64,000 nucleotides of DNA from Reticulascus tulasneorum (Eukaryota; Ascomycota; Sordariomycetes; Glomerellales; Reticulascaceae), in assembly GCA_001557505.1 (NCBI GenBank), contig LSAX01000009.1:1364001-1428000 (forward strand), read 5' to 3'. The notes below the pieces were generated by a model. The model had not been told where the DNA came from. It did not search any database and saw only the letters and a program-made list of their open reading frames with translations. A program made the position numbers and the translations under genes. Shown here one piece after another: positions 31,601 to 43,062 of the stretch. Positions within the stretch are counted from its first letter, which is position 1, and each line of letters opens with the position of its first letter.

Positions 31601-34574
31601 ATCGTTGATGACTTTCTCGGCAACAGCAACAGAGAATGCACCTGGTCCAGCTTCCGGCTCACCCTGCACAACAACAGCCAGAGTTGGAAGCTTGCTGCTG
31701 GAGACCTTGCCATGATCTCTAAACATGTTAAGAAGCTGCTGGCACTGGGATCGCACTCGTTGGACGAAGCTGACAAGATCTCGGTAGTGCGAGGGTCTTT
31801 CCTGCTCGATGATATGCTGCAACGGCGCTACGAATCGTTTCGCGTCCTCGGGGGACATTGAATTGCTAGCAGATTCGTCGATGATCATGCAGGCCGTGAG
31901 CTGTGTTGAAGAATAAGGAGACGTAAGGCCCGGGAGGATATGTAGATCATATTCGCCGAGGCTGGCAGATGGCAGCAGGGACATGATGAGGCCCATTGCC
32001 TTTGCGGCCGACACCCTGGATCGCACTAAGGTATCCATCCCGACCAGATCAATGTCTCCCAGGATCATGTGACCATCGACATCATGGGCATGCGACGAGA
32101 CGGGGATATCATCTATCTTGGTCGACTTCCGGCGCCGCTTTATCGCTCTCTCTGCTGTATCAACAGGCGATGCTTTCCTTACAACGGCCGATGCCGCAAT
32201 CTGGGCAGAATAAGTGCCCCCCGAGGGCCTCTGGAACAAGGTGGCGTTCATTGGAATGGGATTCCGCGAAACGCCGATGGGATGTAGAGTCAGTTGCATC
32301 ATGGGCTCGATGTGCGCAGCAAACTCATCTGCGAGAATGGCCGGGTTCTTCCCAAGACAGCGAACAAGAGCTGCCCATACCTCCAAGGACATTTTGAGAG
32401 TTTCCCTATCCCTCTCAACAAGAATGTTCTGGAAGATAAGTCTCAGGATTCTGCCGTTCAGCCATCCCTTGGAGCCTTCGCTTCCAAGATTTACAAAAGT
32501 CATGAGAGCTTTGAGAACGGCCAAACGGACAGACGTGATGGTATGTCGAAGGAATGGGTAAAGCCTTGGGACCAAAAGAGTGAATGATCGCTCTTCATCT
32601 TGCGCAGCAGATGTTTCCATGGCTTCAAGGACCTCGGGAAAGCCGCAAAGTGTGGCGAGAAGGTCCATGATTTTGCCAGTACTGGCACTTAGGTCGTCTC
32701 CGAGATCCGAAAGACTACCCCACACGATATCGATGAGTCCATCGATCGATCCGGGTCGCATAGTAACGAATTCTCGAGCCATGGGCAATAATGTCGCAGC
32801 GCTCACGGATCGAACATCGTCATCATGGTCCTGGAGTCCTTTCATGACGACTCGGATGATGCCGTCAATCATATCCCCGTCCTGCAAAAGCAGATCTTTT
32901 CTTACCGCAACGACGTATCTCAGCCCAACCATGCCGCCGTGGCAGACGGCCCAAACATTCCTGTCAAGTTGGAGATCGTCTTGCATGACCATGCGGTGCA
33001 GTATTCTGTAAATGCCATAGACGGACTCCGGCGGGACATGGCGAAGAATTGAGCCAAGTGTTTGGCCAATGGACTCCCTAATAGGGGCCACAGAGGTATC
33101 TGCACTGTAATCGGTAAATCGATCGAGCATGAGCACACAGCAAAGCCGACAAGCCAGGTCGTCCAGCCATATCTTGTTCAACCGATCATTCTCCACACGT
33201 GATTTGGCTCGTATCCTTCCAGCTCCTCCGCCATGAACTCGGATCACCTCCCTGAGCCCCATTGCAGCTCCATGACGAGTTTCCCACGTGGGATCGAATA
33301 GATCGATCTGGAGAAACTCGCAAAGGCGGTCGTACGGCCATTCGGCACCTTCCATACTCTCGTCGGCCTCGAGCTCCGACTTGATGGGCAATAGCGGCCC
33401 TTTGAACTCGCTGACGACTTTAGTCTCTTCGTCGACATCTGTTGGCCGCTCAAGGTTAAAGTAGTCGTTCACGCCAGCATTCTTTTTCCCCTCTCCATCA
33501 ACCATCGGCGTGTCGTCAACGAGGCCCTCGGAACCGGCAGTGGTGGTCCGTCTTATCGACAAGTCTCCGAAACCACCCTTCCCTTGAGCAGCCTTTTGCG
33601 CTTCTCGTTTCCGCTTTCTTTTCAGGACGTTGAGCTGTCTCGAACTCAGGCCGGATTCATGGGTGGACTGGCTCTGACCAGTACCTGTGATACTATCGCT
33701 GCGCGAGAGATCGTTCCCGTTGGTCGTATCTTGCGGTGTTCGAGGACTAGCCGAGTTCTCGACGACTACAGGCATCTCCTCATCTTCAAACTTCCGTCCC
33801 AAGAGCCCCAGACGACCGTTGAGGGTTTTCTTTTGGTGAGCTAAGCGGCCGGCGGGGTCCAAGGCAACCATGGCATACTCGATGTTACCACCTCTCAGAA
33901 GCTCCCGACCGTACTTGAGAATGTTCTCGACATCGAGAGTCTCGAGTTTGAAGAAGTCGTCGTGAGCGAACGGGGAAGAGTCCTTGTCCTCTTCTTTCTT
34001 AACTTGCCCGTTTTCCGCCGGATGCTCCTCCTTCTTTGCAGGGGCTTCGGCCTCATCTTCATTGGGATCATAGGTGGGAGCATTTTCAATGATCTGGCCG
34101 ATTGCCTTGGCTGCCGTGGATCTTGTCTCCCAATCCTTGTGCCGAAGATACGGAACAACTCTAGAGAGGAGATTGAAGAGCTCATCCGGATGCAGCTTTT
34201 GCCAATCAGCAAGCTGGTTGACCGCGGTGTCTCGGATCAATCTGGTGCTCCCAGTCTCGAGGATTCTACAGGGAACATGTCAGTAAGTCTCTGATGTCTA
34301 ACTCCTTGGACCTCTTTACGCGGTCTTGGAGCATGCAAGAAATCAAGGGCTGAGCCCTTCTTAGCCAGACTTATTTTCAACCTTCGGTGAAGGTCAAGTC
34401 TCGACGTGAAGGAAGAGCCCCTCGGCATGTTCAAACCAAGAGCAGAGTAAAGTTGAGATGGGATGGATGGAAAGGGGTGAACTCACGTGACCAATCGGTC
34501 GAGTCTATGAACAAGGTCAGTCTGGTCCACGTTAAGAGCTGCTCAAAGAAGATAGGAGCTTACCTCGACGCCAT
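28607..34574 (-). CDS. MOT1: TBP-removing Swi2/Snf2 ATPase Mot1 (BTAF1)
   Basis: Exons 34574-34564 (11 nt), 34504-34487 (18 nt) and 34265-28607; product 1895 aa (yeast Mot1 is 1867). The two micro-exons plus the start of exon 3 encode MASRLDRLVTILETGSTRLI, which matches the conserved BTAF1 N-terminus. N-terminal HEAT repeats that clamp TBP cover about residues 1-1250, interrupted by an acidic linker after residue 80. The ATPase follows: Walker A in DDMGLGKTLQ, DEGH box (VVLDEGHLIKN), LTGTPIQNN, and the helicase C part with FVEHDWNPQKDLQAMDRAHR. The C-terminus GELWDNRQYEESFDLDGFM is the conserved bridge. Mot1 uses ATP to strip TBP from DNA in the nucleus. Introns are 59 and 221 nt. Confidence 0.97.
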
Positions 34575-35723
34575 CTTGTCCTATGATGTATTCGCAAAGG
34601 GTTTCATCCTATACTGAGAACCTAAAGCGCCGCATGGGTCAGTACAAGGAATTCTCTATTTTGGCACAAGGCGCCGAAGAACTTCGCGTTGGCTATGGTT
34701 TGGTGGATAGCTTCAGGGAGACACGGGTGAAAGGGGCGGGACCCCCAAGTCAGAATGGACTCATGGCATGGTGACGTGGACAACGGGAGCAAGCGGCGTA
34801 GGGGGTGACGCTGGTGCAGTAATCAACCAAAATATACATGAACATTTGATATCGACAGAGTAGTAGTAGTAGTAATATGAACAGAGCCCTGCCTGGGACT
34901 GGTGCAAGTGCCACTGATGCCAAGACATCAACGCCGTCTGCAACCGGCGTCTATTGCCTTATATGCAAGTGTCGAGTAAGGCAGTATGGGTGGCAGTTTT
35001 GCAACCGGGGAGGGGGGATGAGATAAACAGAAATGGAGAAGAAAGCTCGGGCCTTACCTGGACTTGCTGATCGATTATTATTATTTGGGGGACGATGTTG
35101 GTGCATGAGTGCGCTGGGATATCGAGCCAAGGGGGCTTTGTATCATCCAATATATACTACCGAATGGTTGACTGATTTGAGTGGGGGAAAGGGCGATAGA
35201 GTGAGCGACTGCTGCATGCAACAGACAGTGCAGTTATGGTTGACTGACTGACTGACTTGCCTCAGTGATTGTGTGACTGCGTGACCGGGCTAAGTCACTA
35301 CAGTACTGAGGGAGTGAGTTGAGTGGGCGAGTGCCTGGATGCACGAGGCCGAAGCTATTCAGCTGGCCTGTGAGTGCATGCAGTAGGGGATGGATGGAGG
35401 CAAAAAGTAAATAGACAAGAAGGGGCAAATGCAGTAGCGCAAATTGTGAGCCTCGGAAGGGTGAGGCAAGCGACTGGTTGTGCTGCTGTGACTTTTTTTT
35501 TGGCCGTGGTTCCGTGAGCTGCGACTGGGTGAGAGTGTGTGGTGCGCTTTTTGTGTGGTTGTCGGGTCTAGGCCTGGGTCGGGTTCGGGGTCAGACTGGC
35601 TCCTGCTCTCTCGCTTTTTATCTTCACGCGGGACTTCTAAATGTGGGTGGAGGGCGAGCTATATGGCAGGTATGCTCGTAGTATTTTTATACCCGTGGAC
35701 CCGTGGATGGCCAGCACCACCAC

Positions 35724-35738
35724 AAAAAAAAAAAAAAA
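35724..35738. repeat. A15 homopolymer
   Basis: Run of 15 A in non-coding DNA. It could be a polyadenylation relic of a retrocopy, but nothing upstream resembles a retroposed gene. Confidence 0.9.
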
Positions 35739-36820
35739 GCCAGCCGTTCCATCCCATGCCACTACCAGGTACCCAAGGTATGTGGCGGCGGGCCAATAGG
35801 TACCTACCCACCCCCTACACAAGTCCAAGCTTCTGCACCGCGCTTGGTCTCGCTTAATCTCCTTAGCGTCATTTCTTAGGCTCCCCGACTCCCTGCAAAA
35901 AGATGCAGAGACATGCCCACCACCCTCCATCCAATCCACACCGTCTCCGCCACTCTTCCCAATGAACCCTGTTGGCCTTTCCTGTTCGGGCTGGGAAACA
36001 ATCATGGTCGTCGGTCGTGGACATGCTTCGGTCGTGAACCTTCAAGCTGCCTCCCATCATCCCCCTAACTACCCTAATTAATGAGCATGGGTTCGGTTTG
36101 GATCCTTCACTGTGGGTGCGATAGCTGACCAAGTGTACTTAGGATGCGTCTACACTTTGGGGGCGATCACATAGTCTACCTAGTACTTATCCGCCGCCGC
36201 CGCCTAGCTGTCCAGGTAGCCTCCGTCTACTCCTCCCGTTGATCAATGTACGAAAGGCGAAGATCAAGCTATCGATGATTCGTCTCCTCCCCCACCCCCC
36301 TGATCCGACTGCCCGTAGGCACAGTGAGATACCAGAGTGAGAAAGAGAGAGACACATACGGTGATAAAGAAAGAGCCTTGGTGTGCAGAATACCTGGAGA
36401 GGATGACTCGCTGGGATCTCTCGGACTTGATGGTCGCTCCCTTGCTCCAGATCTTCAACAGGTAGCCTACCCTTAAACCAATGTCGATGCCTCTCCCACA
36501 TCCTGGTTCCGTCTCATTATTTCCTTTCCCACCTGACCGCCGTTGATTTTGAACTTCCCCCCAAAAATCATCGATGCCTTGGCTTTGTAGCAGGCCCTCG
36601 AAATAAATATCACACTTCTATCCGTAAGGCTGGCTGGTTGCTGAACTCTTCCCCTCCCAAGGCCAGCTTGAGCACTTGGACTGGTGAGAGGAGGTACAAA
36701 TAAATAGATAATTAGCGAAGAACTCGGCTTTGTCTGTGCATGCATGTATGGATGTATGCCCAGCAGGATCGAGTCGGATTCTATCCCGATCCTGAATCTT
36801 CTTTGCCGCAATATTAGCTG

Positions 36821-36836
36821 CCCCCCCCCCCCCCCC
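36821..36836. repeat. C16 homopolymer
   Basis: Run of 16 C in non-coding DNA. Length may be variable between isolates or affected by sequencing error. Confidence 0.9.
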
Positions 36837-37970
36837 AATGACGCTACCTTCCTCAGATGACAGTGCAGCAACCATCTTTTCCAAGCGTCCAGGTGGCCCA
36901 GGCATGCAAAGGAGCAGGCAATGATGGCGTTGTGGTTGCATGCAGCCACCACGGGCCTGGGGCAGCCAGCGGCAGAACCTCAAACCGGAAATCAGTTGGC
37001 GTGGGGTAAGATTACCATATGAACGAAGCCTGGGACGCACGCACAGCGGACGGGGGCAGGACGGGTTGGATTGGACCAGCGCTGACCCCAAGGCTAGGTC
37101 GTTCCCGCGATCCTTGTTAGCTGACCGGCAAACCACTCGTGCCATCCACTGGCACGCCATCTGTGATCTGTCTTGGGTCATCAATGTTGATCCGTCAAAC
37201 TCATTTCCTGCAGCCACGAAGCCTTCAGTAAATAACTTGTACTGTATGTAGCAGCAGTCGCGCCATCCATAAAACAGATAGGATTCCGAGCAGAGCAGTA
37301 CAAAAAAAGAAGGGAAAAAAAAAAGACGGTGTAGATTTCTACCATTTCAGGGCGCAAACACAGCCTGCGCCGTTTGACTACATTTTCATAATCTGTACCG
37401 CATCCCTGGTGCACGGCAAACACGCAAGTCGCAGGTGCGCCCATTCATGATGCCTGGTAAATGCGCATAGTAAAATGATGGAGTCTCCACCGTGATACAA
37501 CGAGCTCCATTCATGCTGAGGGTCAAACTTGATCGCCCGGCAGCCCGCTGGGTAAAACCAACCAAGCCGACATGACAATGCCCGGGGAAACGGTTCACAC
37601 ATACTGCGGTTGCATGCGTGTCTGTCAACATGGTTGGGGCTGTGGTTAGGTCACCAGAACGGTTGGTTTGACTACCTACCGATGTAAGTCCTCATCGACG
37701 ACTGGTCCATCGGAGTGCTCGGCAGAGGATAATCTGCAGGAGCATCCTTCATACCCATACATCGTAGAACACATGCGAACATGGACTGCTCGGGATCACG
37801 GCCCCATGATGATTAGTGCATTTCCCGCGGAGCAAGACGAATGCCCAGAGCTTGTCAGGTCACACACCCCAAGAGCCGCATCCTGTTAGCGTGCGTCTCC
37901 CTGCCATTAGTGGCCCCAGGAGGGCGGGTTCAAAAGGAGGTCTATTCAACTGCGTTGCAAAGGTTATCTT

Positions 37971-38277
37971 CCTGGCAAGTGGGTTGTAAAACACAGTGCT
38001 GCTTTGGCGAAAAGATGGTAGATTCAATTTCGCCAGTTGCAGGTAATTTTTCCTCTCGGAGAGTAAGTTATGTGAAATGAAAGTTGTGTATGTTATCAAA
38101 TATTCCAATCACTGCTATAGTCACGAATATGTTCATCACAATACTCATATGAATAGCTACTTCAATATCTTGATATTTTCGATATGTTCATTACAATATT
38201 CCATGAATAGCTAGGGACGTACTTGAATGTCCAGATGGCAAAGCGGCGCTGTTTTTTTTACGAGCCACTTGCCTGGG
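37971..38277. mobile_element. MITE-like inverted-repeat element, copy 2
   Basis: Left arm 37971-38008 and right arm 38238-38277 are imperfect inverted repeats; the right arm reads (reverse complement) CAGGCAAGTGGCTCGT, then A8, then CAGCGCCGCTTTGCC. The core matches copy 1 at 4650-4875, and the subterminal sequence beyond the right arm (TGGACATTCAAGTA here, TGGATATTCAAATA in copy 1) is shared as well. The interior has no coding capacity. Two direct repeats of about 34 bp lie inside at 38124-38158 and 38180-38212. The arms have diverged, so the copy is old. Confidence 0.7.
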
Positions 38278-38784
38278 TAGTAAATAAGCAGCATGCGTAT
38301 GCCCATATGGTCTATGAAATCCCATACTCTCGACACGCATCAAACTGGGTCGAATATACCCGCAGCAGCGACAGGAGCAGACGGTGTCCATTGTTGACAG
38401 AACTCGCACAAGAAGCATACTGGGGACCTACACTGTGGGTCTTCTATTGCTCTGGGCTTGAGGTACGCTCTCAAAATGAACCCAACCTGAGGGTCCCGGC
38501 CAATCTCTCAACCTCTATTATGTCAGAGGGACGTGTGCATGCATTGGTTTCGACTTTGATACTCGTAGCAATAGAACCACAAAGACCAGCTTACTTGTCG
38601 ATGATCGAAGCTCAGGAAAAGGGGAGGGGGTGAGGAGAGTGTCAGTACGGTGCCATCATACTGTGCGTAGATGTATTAATTACTGTATTTACATTGAACC
38701 CCTCCAAACCAGGTTCCGCTCTTCCTCAGGCACTAAACTAGACACGCGCCCGTGATTTTCATGTACCGCAGAACATCGCGATAG

Positions 38785-38790
38785 ACGCGT
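38785..38790. promoter_or_regulatory. MluI cell-cycle box upstream of SMC3
   Basis: ACGCGT, 165 bp upstream of the SMC3 start codon. This is the MBF (Mbp1/Swi6-type) binding core that drives G1/S genes, including cohesin genes in yeasts. A single 6-mer is weak evidence by itself. Confidence 0.35.
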
Positions 38791-38954
38791 CGCAACTGTG
38801 GAAGTCGCACATAAGCCCACAGTCACCGCCGATCAATCGCAAACTTCCCCATATCTGGAACAGCTCTTGCAGCGGCTTGTCAGTTTCTTGAGTCAGGGAA
38901 TACTTCCAAAGCGCAACCTGGCTGCCCGTTGCGGCGAGCAACTCCATCTCGACA

Positions 38955-41900
38955 ATGTATATCAAGCAAATCATTATCCAGGGCTTCAAGAGGTGCGCAA
39001 CCTGCCACAACGTCTTTTTGTTGTATACTGACCTCGGAATAGTTACAAAGACCAAACGGTCATTGAACCCTTTTCTCCCGGAACGAATGTCATCGTCGGT
39101 CGCAATGGATCCGGCAAGAGTAACTTCTTCGCTGCGATTCGCTTCGTCCTCAGTGATGCCTATACCCAGATGAGTCGCGAAGAGCGCCAGGCGCTTCTGC
39201 ACGAAGGCTCGGGGTCCGCTGTCATGTCCGCATACGTTGAGATCATATTCGACAACAGCGACGAGCGGTTCCCGACCGGCAACAAGGAGGTTATTCTGAG
39301 GCGCACCATTGGCACCAAGAAGGACGAGTACTCGGTTGATCGCAAGGTCGTCACGAAGAATGATGTCGTTAATTTGTTGGAAGCCGCCGGCTTTTCGAGA
39401 TCGAACCCTTACTACATCGTGCCCCAAGGCCGTGTAACCGCCCTGACGAACATGAAGGAATCGGACAGACTAAATCTGTTGAAAGAGGTGGCTGGTACAC
39501 AAGTCTACGAAGCCCGCCGCACCGAGTCCTTGAAAATCATGAACGAGACGAATAACAAGAGAGAAAAGATCGATGAGCTGTTGGAGTACATTAGGGCGCG
39601 TCTGACCGAGTTGGAAGAGGAAAAGGAAGAGTTGAGAGGGTTCCAAGATAAAGACAGAGAACGACGGTGCCTCGAGTACGCGCTTTTCTACCAAGAGCAG
39701 CAGACCATTCAATCGCATCTCGATAGCATAGAACGACGGCGACAAGACGGGCTTGAAAGCACCGACTCCATTCGAGCGGAGCTCCAGACGGCTGAAAAGG
39801 CAATCGCCAAGCTCGACGCAGACATTCACCAGCTCAACCGTGAAATGGATATGCTGAAGATCGACCGCCGTCAGTTGGAGGAAGACAGGCGCGAGACTGC
39901 GAAGGCTAGAGCCAACGTTGAATTGAGAGTGAAAACCTTGGCAGATGGCCAGTCCGAACAAGAGCAAGCTCAATCTCACCATGCCAACGAATTGGAGTCT
40001 GTGAAGAGAGAAATTGCCACCAAGGGACAGGAGCTTGCCAAGATTATCCCGGAGTACATCAAGCGAAAGGCGAAGGAAGCAGAAGTGAAGCAGCAATTGG
40101 ATACTGCTGACGCCTCAAGAACTCGTTTAATCCAGAAACAAAGTCGAAGCTCCCAATTTAGGAACAAGGGAGAGCGCGACAAGTGGCTGAAACAAGAAAT
40201 CGAGGAATTGAATTTATCTCTCAGCACCCAAAAAGCAAATCGAATGGATGCTGACGAGGAGGTCAAGCGGGTTGAGAACTCGATCAAACAGCTGGACAAA
40301 GAGATCACCAATCTGAGAACACAACTTCAAGGCTTTGGAGGCAACAGAAGCGAACTCGCCGAAGAGGCGCGATCAGCTACGGATGCTCTCGACAAGCTGG
40401 ATGAAGACAGGAAGAAGCTGCGCCGAGAAGAAGAGAAGCTTGACACGATCATGCTAGACGCTCGGCGCGAAAGAGAAAGGGCAGAAAACGATCTCAGATC
40501 GTCTATGGACGGCGCCACCGCTCGTGGACTGGCCACCATTCGACGCCTGAAGCGCCAGAAGGATATTCCTGGTGCGTACGGCACTCTGGCAGAGCTGCTC
40601 GAAGTCGGCGATGCCTACAGGTTGGCGGTCGAGCAGCATGCCGGCAACAGTTTGTTTCATTATGTCGTGGACGATGCCAACACTGCAACCGTTCTTGCCA
40701 ACACCTTGTATAAGGAGCATGGTGGCAGACTGACCTTCATGCCACTCAACCAGCTTCGTCCCAGACCAGCTAACCTTCCTCGAGGACAAAACGATGCAAT
40801 CCCACTGCTCAGCAAGATTCGATATGATTCGAAGTATGAAAAGGCATTCCTACAAGTTTTCGGGAAGTCTGTTGTGTGCCCAAATCTATCTGTAGCGGCT
40901 CAATATTCGAGAAGCCACGGAGTTGATGCTATTACACTGGATGGTGACACCACAAACAAGAGGGGTGCAATGACAGGCGGCTTCATTGACCCGAAGAAGT
41001 CTCGGCTTGAAGCAGTGCAAGCAGTCAACAAGTGGCGAGACGAATGTGACCGACTAGACAACCAGATCATCGATATACGGCGGCAAATCGAGCAAAAGGA
41101 TCAGGAAATCACGAAGGCCATGGGCGAACACCAGAAGGTTCAACAGAAACTGCGACATCTGGAAGGTGGCTTCGATCCGTTGAGGAACGAGCTGAGCGCT
41201 AAGAGCGCGCATCTGGAGAACGAGAGGACTCACCTAGACTCAGCTGTTAAGCGTCGCGAGACAGTCGAGAAGAACATGAAAGACTTTGCGGAAACTCTTT
41301 CAGCTCGCGATGCCGAGCTCGCGTCAGACTTTAAGAAGGCCCTGACAGCCCCGGAAGAACGACAGCTGGAAGAGCTCAACACAATCATGCAAGACTTGCA
41401 TAAGCAGTGGAATGAAATCAGCAAAAAGCGAAGAGATCTCGAGGGCCGAAAGCAGATCCTCGAGGCTGATCTGCGGCAGAACCTTGAGCCAAGGTTGGAC
41501 CAGCTTACCAGCCAAGCTTTCGAGAACACTACCTCTGCTGGGTCTTCCGGAAATCTCAAGCAGGCGCAAAGGGAGCTTCAGAAACTGCAGAAGGCCATGA
41601 GTGCTGTCGAGGGCAGAATAAAAGAAACAGAGGAGAGGCTGGAAGACCTGGGTACCAAGATCGACGAGCGGGAAGCAAGGAAGGTACAACAGGAGCAAAC
41701 TCAGAGTGAGATTGCTGCGCGGGAAGCCAGGCAACGCAACTTGATCGAGAAGAGCATGTCCAAGAAAGCCGTGTACACTGCGCAAGCCGCGGATGCTGCG
41801 AAGGCTATCAAAGATCTGGGCGTGCTTCCTGAAGAGGCATTCGACAAGTATGAGCGCATGAACCCGAAAACCGTAAGTCCAAGAACATCGCTCCGTCAAG

Positions 41901-42722
41901 CTCAATGGTTGCTAACTCTTTCTCCGTAGATCGACTCCAAGCTGAAGAAGGTCCGAAGTGAGCTGAAGAAGTATCAACACGTCAACAAGAAGGCCTTTGA
42001 GCAATACAACAGCTTCACGATGCAACAAGACCAACTCCTCAAGCGCCGGGAGGAGCTAGACGCGTCGCAGGGGTCGATCGAGGAGCTCGTTGCGCATCTC
42101 GATCAGAGAAAGGACGAGGCAATCGAGCGAACATTCAAGCAAGTCTCCAAGGAATTCGCCACCATCTTCGAGAAGCTCGTCCCTGCGGGCCACGGCCGGC
42201 TGGTCATCCAGCGCAAGACCGATCGGCGCGTGGATCCCGACGAGTCAGACGAGGAGCAACGGGGCAGCGTAGAGAACTACACCGGTGTCGGCATCAGCGT
42301 CTCTTTCAACTCCAAAACGCTGGATGAGCAGCAACGAATCCAACAGCTTAGCGGTGGTCAGAAGAGTGAGTCCCCAAGAAGACCGCCTTGGTCACAGCCA
42401 AAGTTGCTAACATGTCCCAGGTTTGTGCGCCCTCTGCCTAATCTTCGCCCTCCAGCAGACGGAAAGCAGCCCGATGGTCATCTTCGATGAAGTCGACGCC
42501 AACCTGGACGCGCAGTACCGTACGGCCGTCGCCGGCCTTCTCGAGTCCATATCCAAGGACGCGGGCACCCAGTTCATCTGCACCACCTTCCGACCCGAAA
42601 TCGTGCACATCGCCGACAAATGCTACGGAGTGACGTTCCACAACAAGACCAGCTCCATCGACTGCGTCCCGACAGAGGAGGCCCTGAGCTTCGTCGATGG
42701 CCAGGCGACAGGAAAGCAATGA
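38955..42722 (+). CDS. SMC3: Cohesin subunit SMC3
   Basis: Exons 38955-38992, 39043-41872, 41930-42365 and 42421-42722 give 1201 aa, the normal SMC3 length. The first exon encodes [12 protein letters not shown] and the splice yields the invariant [13 protein letters not shown]. Head: Walker [10 protein letters not shown] near residue 32, then the SMC3 motif [15 protein letters not shown]. The two Lys residues that are acetylated by Eco1 in other species lie in the conserved segment near residue 105 ([13 protein letters not shown]). Long coiled coils flank the hinge at about 515-675. The C-terminal head has LSGGQKSL (an intron falls right after GQK) and Walker [15 protein letters not shown]3 pairs with SMC1 and Scc1 to hold sister chromatids together. 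All introns are short GT-AG. Confidence 0.97.
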
Positions 42723-43062
42723 GACTCTGCGTGTCATGTTGTGGTTTCGGCGTGTGTGCTATGAGTACGAGTAATGGGCAGGGCAGTATGGCGTTGGGGA
42801 GGAACTGTTGGTATTACGGTGGGATATCATGTGCGGGATGGGTCCTGTCTTTAAGGGCCTGCCTGGTCGGGTGGACTGATGATCTGCTTTGCTTTTGGTC
42901 TCTTTTATGTTGCTATTCCTACAAGCGCGTTGATACTAGCATAGCATCACTGCGTCCGCTGTAAATGAAACAAAGTCCTCTGGATCATTCGTTAAATCTC
43001 CCGCCTCCTGCGATTATGGTATCTAGCTTCACTTTTGAACTCCACCAAGCCACAATGCATAC
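42723..43062. other. Tail-to-tail spacer SMC3 / Dbp9
   Basis: 340 bp between converging genes; 3' UTRs are expected here. Nothing else is seen. Confidence 0.6.

Larger units (their letters stand above)
34575..38954. other. 4.4-kb gene-poor region between Mot1 and SMC3
   Basis: Divergent upstream regions of two essential genes, far longer than usual. It holds an (ACTG)n repeat near 35240-35258, an A15 run at 35724-35738, a C16 run at 36821-36836 and an inverted-repeat element at 37971-38277. Many frames are open on both strands but they are shadowed by each other, lack domains and are rich in low-complexity residues. No RNA gene was recognised. Confidence 0.5.

Noticed and set aside
36473..37217. 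Overlapping minus-strand frames of 159 and 199 codons
   Set aside because: They overlap each other in different frames, run across a C16 homopolymer, and show no domain.
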